Source: Mailhella sp. (GTDB lineage Bacteria; Desulfobacterota; Desulfovibrionia; Desulfovibrionales; Desulfovibrionaceae). Taken from it: a stretch of 5,414 bases of DNA. The position numbers and the translations under genes were made by a program. The stretch lies in the NCBI GenBank assembly GCA_017940105.1, contig JAGAZG010000235.1:1-5414 (forward strand). Reading direction: 5' to 3'. Positions within the stretch are counted from its first letter, which is position 1. Every line of letters starts with the position of its first letter. The notes beneath the pieces were generated by a model. It did no database searches and was not told the DNA's origin. It was given only the letters and a program-made list of their open reading frames with translations. This document shows, one piece after another, positions 1 through 5,414 of this stretch.

Positions 1-576
1 GCGGGTTTGCACGGTGCTGCGCAGACTGCTCAGCGAGCATCTCGGCAAAGCGGCGCAAGCCAGCCGTCTGCAGGCGGCGCAGAAGCACGGGAGCTGCCTT
101 TTGAACAGTGGGGTGAAAACTGGCAGAACCTGTGGAAAAGATTGAATATGCCCCCTCATCCTGTGGTTTTGTGGTCATATGCCGCCTTGGGACAGGATTT
201 GGCGCAGAAAGCTGATCCGGCACGGCGCAAAGTTTTGGGCCGCATGCTTGCAGAACTCCGCCATCCTAAGGGCACGCATGTTTTCTGGCCGTATGAACTT
301 CCTGGTGAAGGCATGCTTCCTGATATTTTCTGGTCCGGTGTGTCGTTGCTGTCTCCGCGAGCCCTGCTTATCTTGGGATCTGATGCGCGCGATTCACTTG
401 GCCTGCCAAAAAGCCTGAGGCCTTTTTGCCAGGAAAGGGTGCGGGGACGCATGGTGATACAGCTTCACCGGCCGGAAAATCTTGCCGCAAATGACACGGC
501 GTTTCGCAGTTCGGTGGTGTTTCTCTCACAGATACTGCATTTTTGTTCCGGCAGACTTCCTGCAGGCGGTTTTTGA
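1..576 (+). CDS. Uracil-DNA-glycosylase-superfamily-like protein of unknown function, 5' truncated
   Basis: The frame is open from base 1, so the start is probably upstream; a TTG at 7 is the first possible start seen, and residues are numbered from it. Residues 1-30 are a low-complexity Ala/Ser/Gln/Gly-rich stretch typical of a linker. Residues 50-178 form a compact domain. By eye it follows the order of family 4-type uracil-DNA glycosylases: a YAALGQDL stretch (58-65) where the GEAPG motif would sit, a helix like LLDRMLAEIG (VLGRMLAELR, 76-85), a WPYELPGEG turn (94-102), a strand 'PRALLILGSDA' (117-127), then RVRGRM (144-149), and 'LHRPENLA' (153-160) where these enzymes have HPS/HPA. The expected catalytic acidic residue and the four Fe-S cysteines are not visible, so enzymatic activity is doubtful. 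The assignment is my inference from pattern. It stops at 574-576 and converges on the minus-strand operon. Confidence 0.75.
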   Translation, partial: AGLHGAAQTAQRASRQSGASQPSAGGAEARELPFEQWGENWQNLWKRLNMPPHPVVLWSYAALGQDLAQKADPARRKVLGRMLAELRHPKGTHVFWPYELPGEGMLPDIFWSGVSLLSPRALLILGSDARDSLGLPKSLRPFCQERVRGRMVIQLHRPENLAANDTAFRSSVVFLSQILHFCSGRLPAGGF

Positions 577-594
577 TCGTTCAATTTACAAGTT

Positions 595-622
595 CCGGCA
601 GCAAGCTTCCATCAGTTGCCGG
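595..622. terminator. Candidate hairpin between convergent genes
   Basis: Bases 595-602 (CCGGCAGC) pair with 615-622 (GTTGCCGG), eight pairs including one G-U, around a 12-base loop containing AAGCTT. It lies 18 bases after the stop of the first gene, and it overlaps the last codons of the minus-strand small gene. On the plus strand a T-rich stretch (631-651) follows after a short gap, while on the minus strand there is no clear U-tract. It may act as a weak shared terminator for the two converging transcripts. Confidence 0.35.
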
Positions 623-812
623 CAGATCCGTTTTCTTCCCTTTTCTTTTTCAGCCGTTCTGCCAGCCGTGCGGATGAGTAGCCTGCAAGCACGCCTGCCG
701 TTGAACCGAAGACAATACCCTCTGACGTCGTCATAAAGCCGAGAAGCACGCTGAAAATACCCAAAGAGCTGCCTATGAGGAAGCCCCGGATGATGAATGG
801 CGTCGTTTTCAT
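612..812 (-). CDS. Small membrane protein with two predicted TM segments, last gene of the acyltransferase operon
   Basis: This encodes 66 residues that I do not assign to a named family. Two hydrophobic, glycine- and serine-rich segments are visible, about 7-27 and 33-50, separated by a short turn (TTSEG). A strongly basic tail follows (LAERLKKKREE, about 51-61). The charge pattern suggests a helical hairpin in the inner membrane with the tail in the cytoplasm. The GxxxG-like spacing in both segments could support helix packing or oligomerisation. Its ATG overlaps the stop of the upstream LpxL-type gene in an ATGA arrangement, so translation is probably coupled. A weak Shine-Dalgarno (AGGCGGA, 824-818) sits 5 bases before the start. 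This overlap and the sensible membrane-protein composition argue for a real gene. A role in membrane lipid or LPS handling is inferred from context only. Confidence 0.75.
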   Translation of the reverse strand: MKTTPFIIRGFLIGSSLGIFSVLLGFMTTSEGIVFGSTAGVLAGYSSARLAERLKKKREENGSAGN

Positions 813-1759
813 GCTGATCCGCCTGTTGTGCCGGGAGTTTTTTTTGCGTTTGCTGCAGACGCTGCAGTGCTGGCGTCGAGTTGCGGCCGGGTTTTCCAGC
901 GGTTATGCATCCAGAACCACTGCTCCGGTTCGCTTTTCACAAAATTTTCAATGGCCCTGGTATAAAAAACAGCGGTCTGCCGTATCTTGTCGTCAATGGA
1001 ACCTTCCAGTTCGGCGGTATCCAGCGGCGGCTGAAGGCGAAAAACATAGTCTTTGCCCCTGCGTGAAAGAACCACGGGCCAGACCAGGGCTCTTGCCCTG
1101 ACGGCAAGAAGCGCCGGCCCTGCGTTTACAGCCGCCTTTTCTTTTAAAAATGGTATGAAGAGCGCTTCTTCCGGTTTGGTATTGTGATCGACAAGAAAAG
1201 CCGCGATGCCGTTTTTATGGAGCGCGCGCAGAACTGTCATGGCCGCAAGGCGGTGCCCGATCATTTTAGCCCCTGTGGCCTGCCGCTGACGTTCAATGAA
1301 AGCCTGGGCCGCATTGTCATCGTATCTGCGAACAACCACAAGTCGGGGACGATCCTGGTAAAGCTGCCCCAGAAGAGGGGCAAGCAGTTCCCATGCGCCA
1401 AAATGAGCTGTTGCGGCAACTACGGGGCGCTGGCAGGAACGGAGCTTTTCCAGAAGTTCAGGAGGTTCGACGGCAAGGCGTGGAAAATCAAATCCAAAGC
1501 GTTGCGTGAGCAAAAGCTCCAGAAAGGATTGTCCTGTGTTGAGAAAGCTGGCATGGGCCACGGCCTTGGCTTCAGCCGCAGAAAGATCCAGGTGGCTTGC
1601 AATATTTTCTGCGGCGAGCCTGCGCCTTTCGGGAATAAAGTGCCAGATAAGCCCGCCAAGGCATTTTCCAAGAAAGCGCGTTCCGGCAAAGCCGCCCAGA
1701 GACATAAGCTTGCCCATGCCGCAAAGCATGCAAAAACGAACATGCTCCATCCTGGTCAT
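809..1759 (-). CDS. lpxL: Lipid A biosynthesis secondary (late) acyltransferase, LpxL/HtrB family
   Basis: Family enzymes transfer a fatty acyl chain from acyl-ACP to the hydroxyl of a primary acyl chain on Kdo2-lipid IVA, at the cytoplasmic face of the inner membrane. The 316-residue product has an N-terminal hydrophobic region (about 8-42) and the family's H-x4-E catalytic pair in HFGAWE (His119, Glu124). A DHNT block (191-194) corresponds to the LpxL DQD/N region, and the IPFLK...AVNAGPALLAVR block spans about 202-221. The C-terminal signature EPEQWFWMHNRWKTRP covers 277-292. LpxL, LpxM and related enzymes cannot be told apart from sequence alone, so the symbol is tentative. Residues 293-316 are an Ala/Thr/Gly-rich tail beyond the usual family end. 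The ATG overlaps the upstream stop as TAATG, with AAAGGA (1773-1768) 8 bases before it, and the stop overlaps the next gene's start by 4 bases. Confidence 0.93.
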   Translation of the reverse strand: MTRMEHVRFCMLCGMGKLMSLGGFAGTRFLGKCLGGLIWHFIPERRRLAAENIASHLDLSAAEAKAVAHASFLNTGQSFLELLLTQRFGFDFPRLAVEPPELLEKLRSCQRPVVAATAHFGAWELLAPLLGQLYQDRPRLVVVRRYDDNAAQAFIERQRQATGAKMIGHRLAAMTVLRALHKNGIAAFLVDHNTKPEEALFIPFLKEKAAVNAGPALLAVRARALVWPVVLSRRGKDYVFRLQPPLDTAELEGSIDDKIRQTAVFYTRAIENFVKSEPEQWFWMHNRWKTRPQLDASTAASAANAKKTPGTTGGSA

Positions 1760-2412
1760 TAATTTTTTCCTTTGCAGTCGGAGGCAAGCGCTTCCATGTC
1801 GTGTTCAAGGCGGCTGCGGGCGGCAGCGAGCGTTGATTCTTCAAGATCCGGCACAGCTTCTTTTCCATTTTCCCAGGGGACGCCAAAGCGGATGAGCGCG
1901 CTTGAGAACGGGAGCGGCACCTGGAATTTGTCCCATGTGGGCAGCTGCACCGCGTTGCGGTGAAAAATGCGTACGGGAAGAATATGCGCGTTTGCATTAT
2001 TGGCCAGAAAAAGCGCGCCATTTTTAACTTTATGCCATGGACCTGCCGGCCCGTCCACGGTAATGACGGCATGCACAAGTTCCCGCTGCATCAGGTGCGT
2101 CATGGATAAAAGGGCATTCATGCCTCCATGTCGGCTGGATCCGCGCACAGCCCCGACATTTTTTGAAGCAAGGATGCGGGCGAGCATGTCGCCGTCCCGG
2201 CTTGGGCTGACAATGGCTGCGACCTTGAGCTGACGTGCAATCGGTATGAGTGAGAACAGCTCGTCGTGCCAGAGACAGCAGATCATTCTTTCGCCGCGTT
2301 TGTTCAGTTCATCTACAGCTGCCCTGTTCTCTTCTTTGATTCGAAGAGTGGCACAGATGGAAGAATAAACGAATGAGCACAGGGCGGATGTCAGGGCAGG
2401 AGGCAAATGCAT
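1759..2412 (-). CDS. DUF374 lysophospholipid-acyltransferase-type protein, LpxJ-like lipid A late acyltransferase
   Basis: The protein is 217 residues from the ATG at 2412. It begins with a hydrophobic anchor (about 2-25) and then carries the DUF374 motif series: CLWHDELF (46-53, with the acyltransferase histidine), SPSRDGDMLARI (69-80), RGSSRHGG (90-97) and TVDGPAGP (118-125). DUF374 includes LpxJ, described in epsilonproteobacteria as a late acyltransferase acting at the 3' position of lipid A and able to act before the 2' chain is added. A role in lipid A or another lysophospholipid is therefore likely, but the substrate is not proven by sequence. A GTG at 2457 would add 15 residues; I prefer 2412 because the best promoter places the transcript start near 2451 and the hydrophobic anchor begins here. 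No Shine-Dalgarno is visible at either start. Its stop overlaps the LpxL-type start (TAATG), making it the first gene of the operon. Confidence 0.9.
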   Translation of the reverse strand: MHLPPALTSALCSFVYSSICATLRIKEENRAAVDELNKRGERMICCLWHDELFSLIPIARQLKVAAIVSPSRDGDMLARILASKNVGAVRGSSRHGGMNALLSMTHLMQRELVHAVITVDGPAGPWHKVKNGALFLANNANAHILPVRIFHRNAVQLPTWDKFQVPLPFSSALIRFGVPWENGKEAVPDLEESTLAAARSRLEHDMEALASDCKGKN

Positions 2413-2445
2413 AGGCGGCAAACAGAGGTGTAGTTGAAAATATTC

Positions 2446-2474
2446 TTGACGGAGCACATATTAGCTCACATTAT
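2446..2474 (+). promoter_or_regulatory. Sigma70-like promoter for the pseudouridine synthase-pepA unit
   Basis: A -35 element TTGACG (2446-2451) is separated by 17 bases from a -10 element CATTAT (2469-2474). Five of six and four of six bases match consensus, with optimal spacing. Transcription would start near 2481, which makes a GTG at 2481 an unlikely translation start for the gene downstream. It interleaves with the opposite promoter. Confidence 0.5.
2452..2467. promoter_or_regulatory. Short dyad GAGC-N8-GCTC, possible operator
   Basis: GAGC (2452-2455) and GCTC (2464-2467) form an inverted repeat. It occupies the spacer of the plus-strand promoter and covers the -10 of the minus-strand promoter. 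A protein bound here could affect both directions. The half-sites are only four bases, so chance occurrence is quite possible. Confidence 0.2.
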
Positions 2475-2487
2475 CTGGAAGTGCCAA
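2458..2487 (-). promoter_or_regulatory. Sigma70-like promoter for the acyltransferase operon
   Basis: Read on the minus strand, TTGGCA (2487-2482) is followed after 18 bases by TAATAT (2463-2458), five of six matches to -35 and four of six to -10. Transcription would begin near 2451, giving a leader of roughly 38 bases to the ATG at 2412. It lies within the plus-strand promoter region, so the two probably compete for polymerase. Confidence 0.45.
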
Positions 2488-2532
2488 GCCCCGGCAAGCA
2501 TTTTTTTTTCGCAGGAATGTCATTGGCAGCAA

Positions 2533-2538
2533 GAGAGG
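2533..2538 (+). promoter_or_regulatory. Ribosome binding site that favours the GTG start at 2544
   Basis: GAGAGG lies 5 bases before GTG 2544. The ATG at 2517 has AGGA directly abutting it, too close to work, and the GTG at 2481 has no good site and coincides with the predicted transcript start. A second purine-rich site (GGAGG, 2550-2554) precedes a TTG at 2562, a less likely start. Confidence 0.45.
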
Positions 2539-2543
2539 CTATC

Positions 2544-3305
2544 GTGGCTGGAGGCATACGCTTGAACAAAGCGCTGGCTGAAGCGGGCATCTGCTCGCGC
2601 AGGAGCGCCGATGAATTGATTTTTTCCGGTTATGTCAGGGTCAATGGCAGAGTAGTGCAAAATCCTGGCGAGCGTGTCATGCCTGGCGATCTTGTTGAAA
2701 CGCCTGGCAAGTCGTTCCGTCCCGGCAGCGGAGTGAACACACCCTGCTGGCTTATGCTTAACAAGCCCGTGCATGTGGTTTCAACGGCGCATGATCCTCA
2801 GGGCCGTGCCACTGTTCTTGATTTGGTGCCTGAACCCTGGAAAGGGCTGCGGCTGTACCCGGTTGGACGTCTGGATTATTTTTCAGAAGGCCTGCTCATA
2901 CTGACTAATGACGGGGAACTTGCAAACAGGCTCACGCACCCCCGATGGCACCTTGCCAAGACCTATCATGTGCTGGTGCGTCCCGAGCTGGGCGAAGCTT
3001 CCGTTGACAGGGCGCTTGCGGTCATGCGGAAAGGCATGACCCTTGCCGAAGGAGAACGCCTTGCTCCTGTCGAATGCAGGAGATTGCCAGTCACGGGACT
3101 GCGCGGCGTTTTGCTGGAGCTTGTGCTTCATCAGGGGGTGAACCGGCAGATTCGCCGCATGTGCCGCGATCTTTCGCTGACGGTGCTCCGTCTTTGCCGC
3201 GTCCAGGAAGGGCCTATTGAACTCGGCAGGCTGCCTTCAGGCAAAGTCCGTGCCCTTTATGCCGGGGAACTACAGGCATTAAGACATGCCGTGGGACTTG
3301 CATAA
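2544..3305 (+). CDS. RsuA/RluB-family rRNA pseudouridine synthase
   Basis: The 253-residue product isomerises a uridine in rRNA to pseudouridine. An S4 RNA-binding domain comes first (about 5-64; RLNKALAEAGICSRR at 6-20, then YVRVNGRVV). The catalytic domain runs from WLMLNKPVHVVST (69-81) through VGRLDYFSEGLLILTNDGEL (107-126), where Asp111 is the expected catalytic aspartate of the GRLD motif. The C-terminal block NRQIRRMCR (200-208) and the LRLCRVQEGPIELGRL stretch (215-230) match the RluB side of the family. RluB (23S rRNA U2605-type) is the likeliest member, but RsuA, RluE and RluF share these motifs, so I give no symbol. The start is uncertain: GTG 2544 gives the short N-terminus usual in the family, with ATG 2517 or GTG 2481 as alternatives. 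The pepA gene follows after 30 bases with no terminator visible. Confidence 0.93.
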   Translation: MAGGIRLNKALAEAGICSRRSADELIFSGYVRVNGRVVQNPGERVMPGDLVETPGKSFRPGSGVNTPCWLMLNKPVHVVSTAHDPQGRATVLDLVPEPWKGLRLYPVGRLDYFSEGLLILTNDGELANRLTHPRWHLAKTYHVLVRPELGEASVDRALAVMRKGMTLAEGERLAPVECRRLPVTGLRGVLLELVLHQGVNRQIRRMCRDLSLTVLRLCRVQEGPIELGRLPSGKVRALYAGELQALRHAVGLA

Positions 3306-3335
3306 AACTGATGAAAATCATGTGAGGCTATTATC

Positions 3336-4853
3336 ATGGATATACGTTTTCAGGTTGGAGGACCTTCTTTGTGGAAGGCTGAGGCCGTCATGTCTTTTAT
3401 ATGCGACGGCGAAGGGCCGGAACAGGCTTGTCCGGAATTATGCCATAGCGCCCTTTGGCTGAGCATTGCCCCTGCTTGGCGCGACTTTCATGGAGAAAAA
3501 GACCGGATGGTCATGCTGTACGGACCGCAGGCCATGGAGATTCCCCGCGTGCTGGGCATAGGGCTGGGCAAGCTGGGCGAAGGCGATGCCGAAAGCTTTC
3601 GCTTTGCTCTGGGACGTGCCATGCGCTGCTGCCGTGACTACGGCCTGAAACATGTGGGGATGGATTGCGCATCGCTGTCCCGCGTGGCAAAGAAACTGGG
3701 ATTATCTTTGCCTGAGATTGCCCGGGAAGCCGTCGTCGCAAGCCTGATGTCTCTGTATCGTTATGACAAGTGGCTTTCAAAAAAATCCGGGCATGAGGAT
3801 CCGCTTTCGCTTTCGCTTCTTCTTTCTTCCGGTTTTGCTGAGAATGATTTGCGTTCTGCGGTGCGCATGGCTGAGGCAGAAGCTGCCGGAATAGTCCTGG
3901 CCCGCGATCTTGCCAATGCCCCTGCAAACGAGATGTCGCCAATGGCTTTTGCAGGCATGGCTGAAAAAACGGCCCGCAGGCATGGCATGGCGTTTCGGCG
4001 TCTTGTCAGGGAAGATTTGAAAAAAGAAGGTATGGAAGCCTACCTTGCGGTTGCAAAAGGGTCAGAAGAGCCTCCCTGCATGGCCGTTGTGGAATATATG
4101 CCGAAAGGCACGGAAGGTGAGGCGCCAATTGTCCTGGTTGGCAAGGGGATTTGCTTTGACTCAGGCGGAATCAGCCTGAAGCCGGCAAAGGGCATGGAAG
4201 CGATGAAGGCAGACATGTCAGGTTCCGCTGCAGTGCTGGGCGTGATGGAAGCGCTTGGCCAGCTTGCGTATTCTTCGCTTGCGCCTGCACAGCCTGTTGT
4301 CGCTGTCATGGCATGCGCAGAAAACATGCCTGGCGGGCATGCCACCCGCCCTGGCGACATAGTGAGGGCCAGGAATGGCCTTTCCATAGAAATAGTCAAT
4401 ACGGATGCAGAAGGCAGGCTGGTGCTTGCCGATGCGCTGGCCTGGGCCGTGCAGCAGTACAAGCCGGCGTGCGTTATTGACATTGCCACGCTGACCGGAG
4501 CGTGCGAGGTCGCCCTGGGCAAGAGGGCAGCCGGCCTGTTTTCTTCTGACGACAAGCTTGCTGAAAGCCTGCACAGGAGTGGCATGGCCCTGGGCGAGCG
4601 CAACTGGCGCTTGCCGCTGTGGGAAAAGTCCAGCCTTGAGGTTTTAAAGAGTTCCTGCGCTGATTTAAAAAATTCCGGCGCGCGCGAAGGCGGAGCGCTA
4701 CATGCGGCGGCGTTTCTCAGGCAGTTCGTTGGCGCTGGCATCCCCTGGGCGCACATTGACATGGCTGGAGCCGACGGAGACGATTCCCCCATCAATGCCG
4801 AAGGCTGCACTGGGTTCGGCGTCCGTACCCTGCTCAGCGCCGCACTGGGCTGA
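3336..4853 (+). CDS. pepA: Leucyl aminopeptidase PepA, peptidase family M17
   Basis: This cytosolic two-metal aminopeptidase releases N-terminal residues, often Leu, from peptides during protein turnover; the E. coli homologue also binds DNA. The 505-residue length is normal for the family. The N-terminal domain (1 to about 170) is divergent, and the catalytic domain is intact. Metal-ligand residues are visible as Lys270 (VGKG), Asp275 (FDSGG), Asp293 (KADMSG), and Asp357 and Glu359 in NTDAEGRL (355-362). The catalytic Lys282 (SLKP) and Arg361 are also present. Further family blocks are RDLANAPANEMSP (190-202) and IATLTGA (383-389). The ATG at 3336 has GAGG (3324-3327) 8 bases upstream. It probably shares a transcript with the pseudouridine synthase, a link of proximity rather than an obvious functional one. 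Confidence 0.97.
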   Translation: MDIRFQVGGPSLWKAEAVMSFICDGEGPEQACPELCHSALWLSIAPAWRDFHGEKDRMVMLYGPQAMEIPRVLGIGLGKLGEGDAESFRFALGRAMRCCRDYGLKHVGMDCASLSRVAKKLGLSLPEIAREAVVASLMSLYRYDKWLSKKSGHEDPLSLSLLLSSGFAENDLRSAVRMAEAEAAGIVLARDLANAPANEMSPMAFAGMAEKTARRHGMAFRRLVREDLKKEGMEAYLAVAKGSEEPPCMAVVEYMPKGTEGEAPIVLVGKGICFDSGGISLKPAKGMEAMKADMSGSAAVLGVMEALGQLAYSSLAPAQPVVAVMACAENMPGGHATRPGDIVRARNGLSIEIVNTDAEGRLVLADALAWAVQQYKPACVIDIATLTGACEVALGKRAAGLFSSDDKLAESLHRSGMALGERNWRLPLWEKSSLEVLKSSCADLKNSGAREGGALHAAAFLRQFVGAGIPWAHIDMAGADGDDSPINAEGCTGFGVRTLLSAALG

Positions 4854-4869
4854 TTGCGGCGCATTGCAT

Positions 4870-4890
4870 CAGCAAAAAAAACGCTTGCTG
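4870..4890 (+). other. Hairpin with A-rich loop after pepA
   Basis: CAGCAA (4870-4875) pairs with TTGCTG (4885-4890) around the 9-base loop AAAAAACGC. It begins 17 bases after the pepA stop. The stem has only six pairs and no good T-tract follows (TTCCATTTT), so it is a poor terminator on its own; it may stabilise the 3' end or be chance. Confidence 0.3.
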
Positions 4891-4922
4891 TTCCATTTTG
4901 ACACAGGCCTTTTATGGGAGAG

Positions 4923-4958
4923 CTTTTTGCCGAAAAAAACGCCGGCAAGGAGACTTTT
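4923..4958 (+). terminator. Candidate Rho-independent terminator downstream of pepA
   Basis: CTTTTTGCCG (4923-4932) pairs with CGGCAAGGAG (4943-4952), ten pairs including two G-U, around the loop AAAAAAACGC. A short T-tract (TTTT, 4955-4958) follows. The stem is reasonable and the T-tract weak, so termination may be partial. The gap 4854-5014 otherwise shows no gene that I can support. Confidence 0.4.
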
Positions 4959-5014
4959 CCATAACCGGCAGCGGTGTCCCCTTATAAAATCATGTTATCG
5001 GCTTGAGGTAGGCG

Positions 5015-5414
5015 ATGAGCAAGCTTGGAAGGCTTACATACGCGCAGCAGATTTGCGTGAAAACAGCAGGAAAGGCCATGCAGGCCACAGGGATGCTTTG
5101 TCCTGGCGCAAGAGTGGGCGTGGCGGTTTCTGGCGGTGTGGACAGCTTTGTCCTGCTCAAGGTCATGCAGATACGCCAGCGCATAGTGCCTTTTCCGTTT
5201 GAATTTATGGCGCTGCACCTGAATCCGGGATTTGATGCGCAAAGTCATGCCCCGCTTGCGCAGTGGCTTGCCAAAGAAGGCATAGCCGGACATCTTGAGG
5301 TGACAGATTTCGGCCCGCGCGGCCACTCTGACGAAAATCTTCGCAATTCCCCCTGCTTTTACTGCGCCAGGCTCAGGCGCAAAAGGCTGTTCAGCCTTTG
5401 CGCCCAGTACGGAC
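5015..5414 (+). CDS. TtcA-like PP-loop ATPase, tRNA thiolation family, 3' truncated by the window
   Basis: The reading frame has no stop up to the window edge; 133 residues are visible. TtcA enzymes use ATP and an Fe-S cluster to thiolate cytidine 32 of tRNA. Seen here are a PP-loop motif VAVSGGVDSFVLL (36-48) that activates the target base through ATP, the block FEFMALHLNPGF (62-73), and the pair Cys114/Cys117 in CFYCARLRRKRLF, matching the CxxC-RLRR cluster-ligand region of TtcA. The loop reads SGGVDS where E. coli TtcA has SGGKDS, so this may be a related subfamily rather than TtcA itself. The third cluster cysteine would lie beyond the window. The ATG at 5015 has GAGG (5005-5008) 6 bases upstream. 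A TATAAA at 4983-4988 could be a -10 element, but no convincing -35 accompanies it. Confidence 0.9.
   Translation, partial: MSKLGRLTYAQQICVKTAGKAMQATGMLCPGARVGVAVSGGVDSFVLLKVMQIRQRIVPFPFEFMALHLNPGFDAQSHAPLAQWLAKEGIAGHLEVTDFGPRGHSDENLRNSPCFYCARLRRKRLFSLCAQYG

Noticed and set aside
546..573. GCAG/CTGC mini-hairpin followed by five T at the end of the first gene
   Set aside because: The stem is only four pairs with mismatches outside it, and it lies within the coding region.
1184..1762. A 192-codon open frame on the plus strand opposite the LpxL-type gene
   Set aside because: The minus-strand frame carries the full set of acyltransferase motifs; this one has none and is a mirror of it.
1572..2078. 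A 168-codon minus-strand frame bridging the two acyltransferase genes
   Set aside because: It is an alternative frame of both real genes, and the TAATG junction with a good ribosome site explains the region without a frameshift.
2452..2472. CRP-like site (TGTGA on the minus strand near 2470)
   Set aside because: The second half-site TCACA is not present at the required spacing; only one half matches.
4898..4903. Perfect TTGACA -35 element in the gap before the TtcA-like gene
   Set aside because: At 16-18 bases downstream there is only GAGCTT/AGCTTT/GCTTTT, so no -10 element accompanies it.
4040..4948. A 302-codon open frame on the minus strand opposite pepA
   Set aside because: It lies antisense to the pepA catalytic domain, whose motifs are intact; its Ser/Ala/Pro-rich composition is typical of a shadow frame and it has no recognisable domain.
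4702..5202. A plus-strand frame spanning the pepA end, the gap and the TtcA-like start
   Set aside because: It overlaps pepA's last conserved blocks in another frame and collides with the PP-loop coding frame; no domain is visible.

Overview
The window looks like an ordinary chromosomal segment of a Gram-negative bacterium of moderate GC content. Two secondary acyltransferases of the lipid A type imply an outer membrane with LPS. The combination of a DUF374/LpxJ-type enzyme, an LpxL-type enzyme and a TtcA-like protein with an SGGVDS loop suggests a sulfate-reducer relative (Desulfovibrionaceae). That placement is an inference from family resemblance, not from a search. I see no mobile element, tRNA, rRNA or CRISPR array.

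Layout: (1) At 1-576 on + is the 3' part of a gene whose product resembles, by eye, a uracil-DNA-glycosylase-superfamily domain that has lost its catalytic and Fe-S residues. (2) At 612-2412 on - is a tightly overlapping three-gene operon: a DUF374 acyltransferase (LpxJ type), an LpxL/HtrB-type acyltransferase, and a 66-residue protein with two predicted membrane segments. It converges with gene 1, and a hairpin lies between them. (3) At about 2410-2545 is a divergent control region where two sigma70-like promoters interleave. (4) At 2544-4853 on + lie an RsuA/RluB-family rRNA pseudouridine synthase and, 30 bases on, a complete M17 leucyl aminopeptidase (PepA), probably cotranscribed. (5) At 4854-5014 is a non-coding gap with two A-rich-loop hairpins. 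(6) From 5015 to the window edge is the 5' part of a TtcA-like PP-loop tRNA thiolation enzyme, which has no stop in the window.

How the genes work together: the minus-strand operon probably finishes lipid A by adding secondary acyl chains at the inner face of the inner membrane. The plus-strand genes are housekeeping functions: rRNA modification, peptide turnover and tRNA modification. Nothing here amounts to a clearly new multi-gene system. The least explained items are the small membrane protein coupled to the acyltransferases, the degenerate glycosylase-like protein and the interleaved divergent promoters.
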